A stretch of DNA of 64,000 nucleotides, taken from contig NZ_SCHL01000019.1 in the NCBI RefSeq assembly GCF_004099695.1, forward strand, positions 1-64,000. The letters are read 5' to 3'. Below the pieces are notes generated by a model that was given only the letters and a program-made list of their open reading frames with translations, ran no database searches and was not told the DNA's origin. The DNA comes from Methanosarcina sp. MSH10X1. Its GTDB lineage: Archaea; Halobacteriota; Methanosarcinia; Methanosarcinales; Methanosarcinaceae. Below are positions 1-9,139 of the stretch, piece after piece. A program made the translations under genes and the position numbers. Each line of letters begins with the position of its first letter. The first letter of the stretch is position 1.

Positions 1-365
1 CCTGGCTTGAGGATAAGGACATTGACCGGAATTCAATCATACTCAACAGGTATAGCGACAAAAAATGGTCACAGCTGCCCGCAAAACTGTTGAAAGAAGA
101 TAGCAAATACCTGTACTTCACGGCAGAAACTCCAGGCTTCACCCATTTTGCAGTAACGGGAAAATCCGTAGAAAAAACCTCTGCTGAGACAAATACAGAT
201 GACACGCAGGATCTTGAGCAGAATAATACAACAGTAGCGGATACTGAACAGAAACAGAGTACTGAGCAGGGGACAGGGAAAGGTAAAATCTCAAGCATAC
301 CCGGATTTGAAGGGCTTTACGTTGTCGTCTGCCTTATTACGGTATTCCTGTATAAGAGAAAATAA
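1..365 (+). CDS. C-terminal part of a PGF-pre-PGF domain surface protein (5' end outside window)
   Basis: The reading frame is open from base 3 and ends at a TAA at 363-365. The visible part is the end of a PGF-pre-PGF domain, followed by an acidic, Thr/Asn/Gln-rich spacer and a C-terminal sorting signal: SSIPGFEGL, a hydrophobic stretch and a KRK tail. Proteins of this kind are exported, anchored by the C-terminal helix and, in the PGF-CTERM family, processed by an archaeosortase; that processing is family knowledge. The first 90 or so bases are almost identical to bases 5689-5780 of the larger paralogue downstream, so the missing upstream part is probably also a NosD/PKD protein. Function beyond cell-surface location is unknown. 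Confidence 0.85.
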   Translation, partial: WLEDKDIDRNSIILNRYSDKKWSQLPAKLLKEDSKYLYFTAETPGFTHFAVTGKSVEKTSAETNTDDTQDLEQNNTTVADTEQKQSTEQGTGKGKISSIPGFEGLYVVVCLITVFLYKRK

Positions 366-540
366 AATACAACTACAGAGTAAAAATAAAAAGAAGAAAT
401 TGAAAAAGAGATAATATGTAAAATCAAAAAGACGAAATGAAAATAAGAAAAAAGGTAGAAAAAGAAGTAAAAGGCAAAATTTAAGTAAAACAGGTAAGGT
501 GAAGACATTAAACTTTTGCTTCACCTTTTATTCTCCTATT

Positions 541-825
541 TTCTCATTTTCTTATTTTCGTGATTTTCTATTTCTCATGTTTCCTATGTTCTTATTTTCT
601 TATTTTCTCATTTTTCTTATTTTCGTGATTTTTCATACTCTCTATTTTTCTTAATTCCGTGATTTTTCATACTCTCTATTTTCTTAATTCCCTGATTTTT
701 CATATTCTCTAATTTTTCTTATTTTCGTGATTTTTCATATTCTCTAATTTTTCTTAATTCCGTGATTTTTCATACTCTCTATTTTTCTTAATTCCGTGAT
801 TTTTCTTATTTTCCTTTATTGCCGT
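541..825. repeat. AT-rich degenerate tandem repeat
   Basis: Pyrimidine-rich units containing TTCGTGATTTTTCATA, CTCTATTTTTC and TTAATTCC recur with a period of roughly 30 bases across this stretch. It is non-coding and follows the end of the surface protein gene, where its T-rich top strand could also help termination. Confidence 0.7.
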
Positions 826-833
826 AAGTTTAC

Positions 834-1075
834 TTATTTCGCCAGCTTCTTTCTCGGCGCCCTCTGCTTATGAGTTATTCTCATTCCTTCCGATGGATAT
901 ACAGGCATCTCTACTCAAAATTTATATCGGCAGCCGCGCCGGTATGAGCTTTCTGTATATTCACCCGAGTGTGGCTTGTTGAGCCAGAGCCATCCTTATC
1001 ACGCGTAAGGGCGATTTTCTATGTCGAGGCAAGCAGCCTGTGATTTTATAACGAGAGTGAGTCCGGAACATTAGA
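834..1075. other. GC-richer intergenic island, unidentified
   Basis: About 240 bases of balanced composition sit between two very AT-rich flanks. The only clean small frame is on the minus strand (908 to 834, 24 codons, Arg/Lys-rich end RAPRKKLAK) and has no convincing support. It could be a structured RNA or a decayed mobile-element end. No tRNA or known RNA motif was recognised. Confidence 0.4.
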
Positions 1076-1242
1076 GAAAAAATACTATTCGTTTTATTTC
1101 GTTGAGCTGGCTATTGATTACATTTTACCTTAATTTTTATCTCTTTATTTTGATATTATTCTAATCCAATAAATTTATATCATTTAATGTTTAAAATCAG
1201 ATTTATTAATAGAAAATTAAATAATAATGTACATAAAAGAGT

Positions 1243-1247
1243 GGGGG
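1243..1247 (+). promoter_or_regulatory. SD GGGGG that places the start at ATA 1254
   Basis: GGGGG is followed by six bases (ATTTAA) and then ATA at 1254, which begins a classical signal peptide. An in-frame TAA at 1251-1253 closes the frame upstream, so no standard start codon is available before residue 141. Confidence 0.6.
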
Positions 1248-1253
1248 ATTTAA

Positions 1254-3383
1254 ATAAACAGATTTGCTACTTTAGCGATAGCCCTTTTAATATTTACATT
1301 TGCTTCGAGTATAGGCACTGCGGTTGAGCTCACAGTCCAGCCCGGAGAGTCAATTCAATCCGCGGTAAATAATGCAAGTTCTGGAGATGAAATAGTCATA
1401 AGTCCCGGAACCTATAACGAGAATATTGCAATAACGAAGGATAATCTCGTAATACGGTCAGGTTCGGAGAATCCTGGCGATACCGTAATTGCGGCCAATA
1501 ATAACGCTTCAAACGTATTCTCCATAGATGCGGATAACATAGTACTTAAGGGACTAACTATTACGGGAGCCGGGCTTGACAGGTCAGGAATCTATCTGTC
1601 CGGGTCCAATAATTGTACCATAGACAATAACCAACTCGTTAACAACGCTCTTGGAATATACGTACAGTATTCAATGTACAACAGTATTCTCAATAATACG
1701 GTGGAACAGGGTAAAAGAGCAATTAATGTTGAGAGATCGCACTATAATACAATAACGAATAATGATATCTCAAGCCAGAGATTTGGAATTTATGTTACTG
1801 CTTCCGAAGGGAACGAACTTTCGGAAAACACGGCAAACACGAATTCTAATCACGGTATTGTCCTGGAAAATTGTAATAATACCAGGCTGGAAAACAATAC
1901 CGCAAATGCAAACAATGGTTATGGTATCTATATAGCGTACTCAACCAGTAACAACCTGACCGGGAACACTGCAGATTCAAATATGATTCATGGCATCTCT
2001 TTTGCCGATTCCAGTAATAACAGCGTTGCAAACAATACAGCTGTCAACAACACCCGGGGTATTTTCCTGTTAAGATCCGGGGAGAACACGGTTCAGGACA
2101 ATCTGGCTCTGAACAACGAGTACGGGATCCGGCTTTCTTCAGGAATGAACACCAATATCTCAGGAAACGAGGTCTCGAACTGTAATGCCTCAGGGATTTC
2201 TCTGCTGAACTCTGTTAACTGTACCATCAGTGAGAATCTGCTCTCAAACAACAGTCTTGGCATAGACATGGAATTATCCAATAATACTGTTCTTCTTAAC
2301 AACAGTCTCCTGGAAGGCGGAAGGGGAGTTAGCCTGCGGGATTCAAGTTATAACCTTGTGTCAAATAATACGGCCTTAAACAACAGGTACGGATTTTATG
2401 TTACACGCTCGCAGTGGACTACGTTGCTTAATAACATGGTAAGTACAAGCGTTAATCACGGGATTGTGCTGGTAAATTCCACCAATAACAACTTTACAGG
2501 CAATTCCCTGGATTCAAACGGAGGGCACGGGATTTATCTGACCAATTCAAGCACCAATCTCCTGGAGAATAATACGGCTTCAGGCAATAGCCGAGGCATT
2601 TATCTGATATCTTCCAGCGGTAACAATATCCTCGACAATACAATTTTGAATAACAGGGAATACGGTGTCCTGCTATCGTACTGCACAGACAACAATATAT
2701 CCAGAAATGAAGCTTCCAGTGGCGGTCGTGGAATTCACCTGAGCACTTCCCAGAATAATATTATCTCAAGAAATATTATCACTTTGAACAGCGTTTCAGG
2801 CATTTTCATGAGTTCTACAAGCAATGGCAATATCGTATATGATAATTACCTGAATAATGTCTTTAATTCAGATGTTAAAGACGGAAGCGAAGGCAATATC
2901 TGGAATGTTACAAAAACTGCCGGCACAAGTATTGTTGGCGGACCATTCATAGCAGGAAACTTCTGGGCAAAACCTGACGGTACCGGATTTTCCCAGACAG
3001 CAACTGATGCCGACGGAGATGGGATTGCTGATACACCATACAAATTACAGGGCAATAATTATTCGGACTTCCTGCCTCTGGTAGGCGGCTCTGAACCCGA
3101 AAGGTCTGTGGCACCTCCGGTAAACTACAGTATTCCCAGACCTGAAACCGATACCAACGAAACAAAAATAACGGCAAATGAAACGGCTGTCAATAAAACG
3201 GAAGTAAACAAAACGGAAGTAAATAAAACGGTGAATAAAACTGAGATAAATGTGACAGAGACAAATAAAACCAAAGCAACTGTCAACGAAACTAAAACAT
3301 ACACCAATAAAACTGAAACAGACGATTACAGCAAGGTAGAAATGGATAGTGACGAGACGGAAGAATATATGGAACTTGATTGA
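1254..3383 (+). CDS. Secreted NosD-like parallel beta-helix protein, apparent ATA start
   Basis: The protein would be 709 residues. It opens with a signal peptide (NRFATLAIALLIFTFASSIGTA), followed by a NosD/CASH type beta-helix made of about 20 short repeats rich in NN, GI and NNT motifs, to roughly residue 560. A region ending in GGPFIAGNFWAKPDG is shared with the two paralogues downstream. The tail (about residues 620-709) is a low-complexity Asn-Lys-Thr-Glu run. Unlike its neighbours it has no PKD domain and no PGF-CTERM anchor, so it may be released or held by other means. The codon at the SD-positioned start is ATA; an ATG first occurs only at 1674, inside the beta-helix. Either ATA is used, or the gene lost its start recently. 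The rest of the frame is intact, which argues against an old pseudogene. Confidence 0.75.
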   Translation: MNRFATLAIALLIFTFASSIGTAVELTVQPGESIQSAVNNASSGDEIVISPGTYNENIAITKDNLVIRSGSENPGDTVIAANNNASNVFSIDADNIVLKGLTITGAGLDRSGIYLSGSNNCTIDNNQLVNNALGIYVQYSMYNSILNNTVEQGKRAINVERSHYNTITNNDISSQRFGIYVTASEGNELSENTANTNSNHGIVLENCNNTRLENNTANANNGYGIYIAYSTSNNLTGNTADSNMIHGISFADSSNNSVANNTAVNNTRGIFLLRSGENTVQDNLALNNEYGIRLSSGMNTNISGNEVSNCNASGISLLNSVNCTISENLLSNNSLGIDMELSNNTVLLNNSLLEGGRGVSLRDSSYNLVSNNTALNNRYGFYVTRSQWTTLLNNMVSTSVNHGIVLVNSTNNNFTGNSLDSNGGHGIYLTNSSTNLLENNTASGNSRGIYLISSSGNNILDNTILNNREYGVLLSYCTDNNISRNEASSGGRGIHLSTSQNNIISRNIITLNSVSGIFMSSTSNGNIVYDNYLNNVFNSDVKDGSEGNIWNVTKTAGTSIVGGPFIAGNFWAKPDGTGFSQTATDADGDGIADTPYKLQGNNYSDFLPLVGGSEPERSVAPPVNYSIPRPETDTNETKITANETAVNKTEVNKTEVNKTVNKTEINVTETNKTKATVNETKTYTNKTETDDYSKVEMDSDETEEYMELD

Positions 3384-3484
3384 AGCAGCCTGATATCAAA
3401 AAGATAAAGCATCAGGCTAAAGCTCCGGGTTTGAGGGCTTGATCCTTCATCCCCTTTCTCCTATTTTTACTTCTTCCAGGCGTC

Positions 3485-3640
3485 TCTGAAGCAATTTTTA
3501 GAATATTTACCTTTTTTGAGAATTATTTCAGGAAAGTCTGAAGCAATTTTTTAAAATATTTACCTTTTTTGAGAATTATTTCAGGAAAGTCTGAAGCAAT
3601 TTTTTAAATATTTACCTTTTTTGAGAATTATTTCAGGAAA
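3485..3640. repeat. Three tandem copies of a 52-53 bp unit
   Basis: Units begin at 3485, 3537 and 3590 with TCTGAAGCAATTTTT and end with GAATTATTTCAGGAAA; they are nearly identical. The array lies in the 410-base gap between two surface protein genes. No coding potential is seen. Confidence 0.85.
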
Positions 3641-3792
3641 ATTGATATTAATAGATACACTATTTTATATTTTTCACATTTTTACTCTCAGGAAAACCAA
3701 CTGGATCAATATATTTATATTGTTTTGCGCTTATTTTCTAATTTATTCAATAAGTTTCAGCCGAATTCTACTTTTTACACTGGGGAACCAAT

Positions 3793-6072
3793 ATGAAAAA
3801 ATCACTAATCCTGCTAATGGTCATGCTCGTTTTTGCATTAGCCTGTGGAATCGGGGCGGCTAAGGAGATTTCCGTCAATTCGACGGATTCAATACAGGTT
3901 GCTGTGAATAGTGCAGATCCGGGCGATGTAATAATCGTCAGACCCGGAGTATATACCGAGAATATTCGAATCAATAAACAGGATCTTGTGATAAGGTCCG
4001 AATCAGGAGATCCATCAAATACGATAATCAACACTAACTCAACAACCGGATTCTCTGTTGCAGCGAGTAACACGACAATTCGCGGGTTTAGAATTGAATC
4101 CGCTGAGACCGGAATTTATATGGTCAGATGCAATAGCTGCACGGTTGCCAATAATCATCTTTCGGACAATAAGATAGGGATAACTCTGAATGGTTCGAAT
4201 TATAACAACGTCTCGGAAAACAGAGTAAACTTAAACAGACAGCATGGAATTCAGGTCCTCTACTCTGAAGGAAACAGGCTCTTAAACAATAGCGTAAACT
4301 CGAATGAGAGAGGCATTAATCATTTATACTCAAATAAAAGCAAGATTTCAGGTAATAATGTATCGAACAACAGAGAACATGGAATGTGGATTTCGCATTC
4401 GAACGATAACACAATTTCCGGAAACACAGCCAATGAAACGAACAGGGGTATTTATCTGGATTCCTCAACTGGCAACACAGTTTCGGAAAACATTGTTGCT
4501 TTTAATAACGTATCCGGGTTTTATGAGTGCCGGGCCTGCCGCAGGAACCTCTTCTTCAATAATTACGCCAGTAACGACCTGAATGCGGATATTAACACCG
4601 CAGATACAACCTGGAACACGACAAAAACCGCTGGCACCAATATTGTAGGAGGTCCCTATCTCGGAGGTAATTTCTGGGCAAAACCCCGAGGCAATGGATT
4701 TTCACAGACTGCAACAGATGGAAATAAAGACGGGATTGCTGATAATGTGTATACTGGCGACTTAGAGAACGTTACAGATTATCTGCCTCTTGCACCTTAT
4801 TCCAGCCCGCAGAAACCAGTAATGCCTGTTTCGGACTTCAGCACAAACACAACGAGCGGATATACTCCTCTTACAGTCCGGTTTACGAACCTGTCTCAGA
4901 ATGCAGTATCTTTGAGCTGGGATTTTGAAAATGACGGAAATGCGGACTCTGCAGATAGAGATCCGGTTCACACGTATACGACCCCGGGAAACTATACCGT
5001 TAACTTAACCGCAGGCAATGAGAATGGTACGAATTCAAAACTTGCTACAATAATTGTTTTAGAGCAGCCGGTAGTAGTGCTCCCTGTAGCAGATTTCAGC
5101 GCCAATCCAATAAACGGTAATGCTCCCCTTTCGGTCCAGTTTACTGACCTTTCACAGAATGTAAGCTCAAGGAACTGGACCTTTGGGGACGGAGCTATTT
5201 CAACCGAACAGAATCCTGTGCATATCTATTCTACCGCAGGAACCTACACCGTTAGCTTAACCGCGACAGATGCAAACGGCACTTCCCAGGCAAAAGCTGC
5301 TACAATAACTGTTATAAATCCATACAATCCGGATGATGACGATAAAGGAAGGAAACACAGGAGCGGCGGCGGTGGCGGCGGCGGTTCTCCCGAGCCTGCG
5401 AGAAATGTCGAAATCAAGGAACTCTCACAGACACATGTTGCAAGCGGAAAACCTGTGAAATTTGACTTCGCAAAGAATGCCACCTGCATTGCATATGTGA
5501 GCTTTGATGCAAAGAAGACCGCAGGCAAGACCACAACAATTGCCGAGCAGCTCAAAGCAAAATCAACCCTGACTTCAAATCTGTCCTCAGGTGAAGTCTA
5601 TAAATACTTCAACCTCTGGGTAGGAAATGCAGGGTTTGTAAATGAAAAGAACATTGAGAACCCTGTGGTGTGCTTCAAGGTCGAGAAACCCTGGCTTGAG
5701 GATAAGGACATTGACCGGAATTCAATCATACTCAACAGGTATAGCGACAAAAAATGGTCACAGCTGCCCGTAAAACCTTTGAAAGAAGATAACAAATATA
5801 TGTATTTCACGGCAGAAACACCAGGCTTCACCCATTTTGCAATAACAGGGGAAGCCATAGAAAAAGATTCTGGGGATGAAATCGAACCTGAGAACGATAC
5901 GGAGGAACTTGAATATACAGGTACAACAATCGCGGATACTGAACAGAAACGTAATCCCGAACAGGAAACAGATAAGGAGGAGACGGAGGGTAAAATCACA
6001 AGCATACCCGGACCCGGCTTATTGTACACCGTAGTTTGTATTCTTACTGTATATCTCAGTAAGAAAAAATAA
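3793..6072 (+). CDS. Surface protein: NosD beta-helix, two PKD domains, PGF-pre-PGF and PGF-CTERM tail
   Basis: This 759-residue protein starts at ATG 3793, six bases after a GGGGA SD. Domains in order: signal peptide (1-23, ending GIGAA); NosD-like beta-helix (about 30-320); PKD domain 1 (about 344-425, WDFENDG and PGNYTVNLTA); PKD domain 2 (about 430-510, WTFGDG and AGTYTVSLTA); an acidic then Gly-rich hinge (512-534); a PGF-pre-PGF domain (535-700); an acidic spacer; and a C-terminal SIPGPG, hydrophobic stretch and Lys-rich end. This is a typical Methanosarcina envelope protein, exported by Sec and anchored at the C-terminus. PKD modules generally mediate protein or glycan contacts. The substrate or ligand is unknown. 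Its C-terminal domain nearly duplicates the partial gene at the left edge of the window. Confidence 0.9.
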   Translation: MKKSLILLMVMLVFALACGIGAAKEISVNSTDSIQVAVNSADPGDVIIVRPGVYTENIRINKQDLVIRSESGDPSNTIINTNSTTGFSVAASNTTIRGFRIESAETGIYMVRCNSCTVANNHLSDNKIGITLNGSNYNNVSENRVNLNRQHGIQVLYSEGNRLLNNSVNSNERGINHLYSNKSKISGNNVSNNREHGMWISHSNDNTISGNTANETNRGIYLDSSTGNTVSENIVAFNNVSGFYECRACRRNLFFNNYASNDLNADINTADTTWNTTKTAGTNIVGGPYLGGNFWAKPRGNGFSQTATDGNKDGIADNVYTGDLENVTDYLPLAPYSSPQKPVMPVSDFSTNTTSGYTPLTVRFTNLSQNAVSLSWDFENDGNADSADRDPVHTYTTPGNYTVNLTAGNENGTNSKLATIIVLEQPVVVLPVADFSANPINGNAPLSVQFTDLSQNVSSRNWTFGDGAISTEQNPVHIYSTAGTYTVSLTATDANGTSQAKAATITVINPYNPDDDDKGRKHRSGGGGGGGSPEPARNVEIKELSQTHVASGKPVKFDFAKNATCIAYVSFDAKKTAGKTTTIAEQLKAKSTLTSNLSSGEVYKYFNLWVGNAGFVNEKNIENPVVCFKVEKPWLEDKDIDRNSIILNRYSDKKWSQLPVKPLKEDNKYMYFTAETPGFTHFAITGEAIEKDSGDEIEPENDTEELEYTGTTIADTEQKRNPEQETDKEETEGKITSIPGPGLLYTVVCILTVYLSKKK

Positions 6073-6640
6073 ATGTATAATTTGAAATCATAAAGGATAG
6101 AACGACTAATTTAAATTAAAGATGGAGGTTTCAGATCTCTATCATATTTTTATTTATCAGGTCTCTAATTAAGGAGAATCAGGAAAGATTCCACCAAGCC
6201 TGGTATAAGCTGGCTGAACCGATTTGATTTCAACAGGTTTATTCCAGCGTGAACTTTTTTCATTTAAGTTTAGCTTATTTAACTATTGTCTAACGTCCTG
6301 TTCTTCTTTTTCACTTATTTTGATTTAAACCAGAATATTTATATTGTTTTGTACATTATTCCGGCTATTCTAACAATTTGTATAAAAATTTCTTAAAGAT
6401 AAAACGAATTAAATTCAAACAACCTGTAAATTCCTACATGTTCTTATGCGGGAATTGAATACAACGTCATCAATACGGCACTCTACAAAATTATCTTCAG
6501 CATATTCTATGCAGCTGGTAAACGCTTATTTATGCGATGATGAACAGCAGAATTTACACAGTATCATAATTTACGTAATACCCCGATTTATAAAATTGGT
6601 TAAAGCAGTTTGAGAGCAGAAGTTTCATTGCTTTCCCTGA
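6073..6640. other. AT-rich intergenic region
   Basis: No gene is visible in this stretch. Several short AT boxes upstream of the next surface protein gene could be its promoter, for example the AATATTTATATTG around 6332; an identical-looking box also precedes the gene at 3793. Confidence 0.4.
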
Positions 6641-6646
6641 GTGGAC

Positions 6647-6651
6647 GGAGG
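6647..6651 (+). promoter_or_regulatory. SD GGAGG that places the start at ATA 6659
   Basis: GGAGG is followed by seven bases and then ATA AGC AAA at 6659. The only standard start nearby, GTG 6641, lies upstream of and overlaps this SD, and would add six residues (DGGIG) unlike a signal peptide N-terminus. Confidence 0.55.
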
Positions 6652-6658
6652 AATTGGA

Positions 6659-8041
6659 ATAAGCAAATCAATCATTTTCTTGTTAGTTTTTCTTATCCTG
6701 GTGTTAAGCTCTGGTATCGGAACGGCGGCTGAGATCTTCGTCCAGCCAGGAGAATCCATACAGGCCGCTGTTAATAGCGCCGCCTCAGGCGATATGATAA
6801 TTGTAAAGCCCGGCACCTATATTGAGAATGTCAAAGTGACTGTACATAACCTGGTAATAAAGTCAGAATCAGGAAACCCTGCAAATACGATAATAATAGC
6901 CAGAGACCCGGCTGCAGATGTGTTCAATATAGAGTCGAGTAAAGTTACAATTAGCGGATTCAAGATAATGGATTCAAGAAATAACCATGCAGGAATCTAT
7001 ATGTACGAGTGCAAAAACTGCACTGTTGAGAATAATAGATTGCTGAATAATACTTTTGGAGTATATCTGAAGAATTCGGAAAATAACCTGATTCTCGGCA
7101 ACCTGATTGGGAAAGGCGAGAAAGGGATAGAACTTGAGCAGTCCAGCTATAATACAATCTCCGAGAACCGGGCTTCGAAAAACAGGTATGGATTCTATAT
7201 CCCGAATTCTGAAGGAAATGTCATATTAAATAATACGCTTTCGGAAAACAAAGATTACGGGATTTTGCTTTCGACTGCAACAGGCAACACTCTCTCAGGA
7301 AATGAGGCTTCAGATAACGGCAGGGGCATTCACCTGGGCAATTCGGACAGTAATAAGATCTCAGATAATACTATTGTTTCGAATCAGGTTTACGGGCTTT
7401 TTATCTGCCCCAAAAGTGACAAGAACCGTGTGCTCAATAATTACTTCAATAATACTGTTAATGCCGAGGCTAATAACGGAACCGACAATGTCTACAATAT
7501 TGAAAAAACCGCAGGTACGAATATTGTAGGCGGGCCCTACCTTGCAGGAAATTACTGGGCAAAACCCGACGGCCTGGGGCACTCGGAAATTATGCCTGAT
7601 ACGGATGAAGACGGTGTTGCGGATAAACTCTACAGGCTTGAAAATAGCGACTATGTCGATTACATGCCTCTCGTAGAAGTCGAGACTGAGGAGCCGATTC
7701 TTCCCTTTGCAAACTTCAGTACCAATGCAACCAGCGGATATGCTCCCCTTTCGGTCCAGTTTACCGACCTTTCAGAGAACGAAACCGAAAGTCACTGGGA
7801 CTTTGAAAATGATGGGAATGTCGACTCAACGGATGAAAACCCGGTTCATACCTATGCAGCGCCCGGAACTTATACAGTTAATCTTACCGCGGGCAACGGA
7901 AACGGGACTGCTTCCAAAGTCTACATAATAACCGCTGTGGAAGGAAGTGAGAAGCAGAGTGGAATTAAAGGCTTACCTGGTTTCGGACTGGGTTACGGGA
8001 TACTCGGTTTGCTTGCAGTCGCCCTGCGCAGGAAAAAGTAA
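6659..8041 (+). CDS. Surface protein: NosD beta-helix, one PKD domain, PGF-CTERM
   Basis: The preferred start is ATA 6659 (460 residues); a GTG at 6641 would give 466. The signal peptide ISKSIIFLLVFLILVLSS is followed by a beta-helix (about 30-330) with the shared GGPYLAGNYWAKPDG block, a PKD domain (about 345-430, HWDFENDG and PGTYTVNLTA), and a textbook PGF-CTERM: LPGFG, a hydrophobic helix and RRKK. That tail is the archaeosortase A recognition pattern in the family, so the mature protein is probably lipid-linked at the cell surface. It is the most compact member of the local family; the parallel start-codon oddity with the gene at 1254 suggests shared translational control or shared ancestry of the 5' end. 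Confidence 0.85.
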   Translation: MSKSIIFLLVFLILVLSSGIGTAAEIFVQPGESIQAAVNSAASGDMIIVKPGTYIENVKVTVHNLVIKSESGNPANTIIIARDPAADVFNIESSKVTISGFKIMDSRNNHAGIYMYECKNCTVENNRLLNNTFGVYLKNSENNLILGNLIGKGEKGIELEQSSYNTISENRASKNRYGFYIPNSEGNVILNNTLSENKDYGILLSTATGNTLSGNEASDNGRGIHLGNSDSNKISDNTIVSNQVYGLFICPKSDKNRVLNNYFNNTVNAEANNGTDNVYNIEKTAGTNIVGGPYLAGNYWAKPDGLGHSEIMPDTDEDGVADKLYRLENSDYVDYMPLVEVETEEPILPFANFSTNATSGYAPLSVQFTDLSENETESHWDFENDGNVDSTDENPVHTYAAPGTYTVNLTAGNGNGTASKVYIITAVEGSEKQSGIKGLPGFGLGYGILGLLAVALRRKK

Positions 8042-8085
8042 AAAAATTCGGAAAAAATAGAAGATCGGGAACTGGAGGGGGGTTA

Positions 8086-8724
8086 ATGAGGTCATGGGAA
8101 AATTTTGAAAGGTATGCAGAAGAATACGATGCCTGGTATGACAAGTATAAACCTGCATACGAATCCGAACTGCTTGCCTTGAAAACTTTCCTCCCTGAGA
8201 ATCAGGAGAGATTGAAAGCCCTTGAAATCGGGGCTGGCACAGGCAGGTTTGCCCAGGCTCCCGGGTTCGGGCTTGAACCGGTACGGGCTATGGCCAGGCT
8301 CGCAAAGCAACGGGGTCTGGAAGTGGTACTTGGAGTTGCGGAGTTTCTGCCCTTTAAAAGAGAGCAATTTGATCTGGTTTTGATAATTACCGCTCTTGCT
8401 TTTTTTGAAAATCCGAATCAGGCACTCAGGGAAGCCTTGAGGGTCCTGAAGCCTGGCGGGCAAATTATAACCGGAATCCTTGACAGGGATAGTCCCCAGG
8501 GGCGCCGGATCGAGTCTGGGAATAGGAAAGGCAGATTTTATTCGGAAGCGCATTTCCTCTCGGTAACCGAAGTGTCGGGATATCTGACCGGTCTCGGATT
8601 CGAAGGGCTTGAGACCTGCCAGACACTCTTTAAAAAGCCTGAGGAAATCAGGGAAGCCGAAATTCCGGAAAAAGGGCACGGAAAAGGATGGTTTGCAGTA
8701 CTTTCCGCCAGGAAGCCTTTCTGA
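8086..8724 (+). CDS. Class I SAM-dependent methyltransferase
   Basis: The 212-residue product has the Rossmann methyltransferase fold. The SAM-binding motif LEIGAGTGRF is at about residues 46-55, the acidic motif region follows, PFKREQFDLVLI (motif IV region) is at about 86-97, and LKPGGQIITGI marks the later core strand. A strong purine-rich SD (GGAGGGGGG) lies just before ATG 8086. It begins 44 bases after the surface protein gene on the same strand and may be co-transcribed. The substrate cannot be told; family members methylate small molecules, lipids or quinone-like compounds. Confidence 0.85.
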   Translation: MRSWENFERYAEEYDAWYDKYKPAYESELLALKTFLPENQERLKALEIGAGTGRFAQAPGFGLEPVRAMARLAKQRGLEVVLGVAEFLPFKREQFDLVLIITALAFFENPNQALREALRVLKPGGQIITGILDRDSPQGRRIESGNRKGRFYSEAHFLSVTEVSGYLTGLGFEGLETCQTLFKKPEEIREAEIPEKGHGKGWFAVLSARKPF

Positions 8725-8742
8725 AGCCCAGAACCAGGAGGC

Positions 8743-9030
8743 TTAAAAAGAGTTCCGGTTCCGGATTTCCCTGAGCCTTTCTTTTCCGGTATCGACGATG
8801 AGCATCAGTTCGGAGTAGGCGCTTTCTGAGAGTTCGCTTCCACAGGCAAGTGAAAAAAGGGTTTTCCCGTCCGAATATAGAAGAATTCCATCCCATGCCG
8901 CAAAATGAGCTCCTGAAAGGTATTCACAGGGCAATTCCCATCTGGAATCTATATTTTCAAAGTCCTCAAAGCGATAGAAAACATTTCCGTTTTTCAGGAT
9001 TCGGGTAAATTTCAGGAGTTTACTGGTCAT
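8743..9030 (-). CDS. Conserved hypothetical protein, 95 residues
   Basis: A small soluble protein of mixed charge with no signal peptide or membrane segment. Its middle, ELPCEYLSGAHFAAWDGILLYSDG, and the end VDTGKERLREIRNRNSF look like a folded alpha/beta domain. I do not recognise the family. It is convergent with the methyltransferase gene (18-base gap) and lies downstream of the fwd genes on the same strand, separated by about 110 bases. Confidence 0.6.
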   Translation of the reverse strand: MTSKLLKFTRILKNGNVFYRFEDFENIDSRWELPCEYLSGAHFAAWDGILLYSDGKTLFSLACGSELSESAYSELMLIVDTGKERLREIRNRNSF

Positions 9031-9139
9031 ACTCTCATCCGGTTTGCAGCTAACTAGACATAAAAAAGGAAAAAAATAAAAGGATTTTTACTGTTTTTAA
9101 GGATATATAAAGGGACTATTTAATTTCAACAGGAAAAAT

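Noticed and set aside
8092-8679. Long open frame antisense to the methyltransferase gene
   Set aside because: It mirrors the coding strand, has no SD and its translation shows no family pattern.
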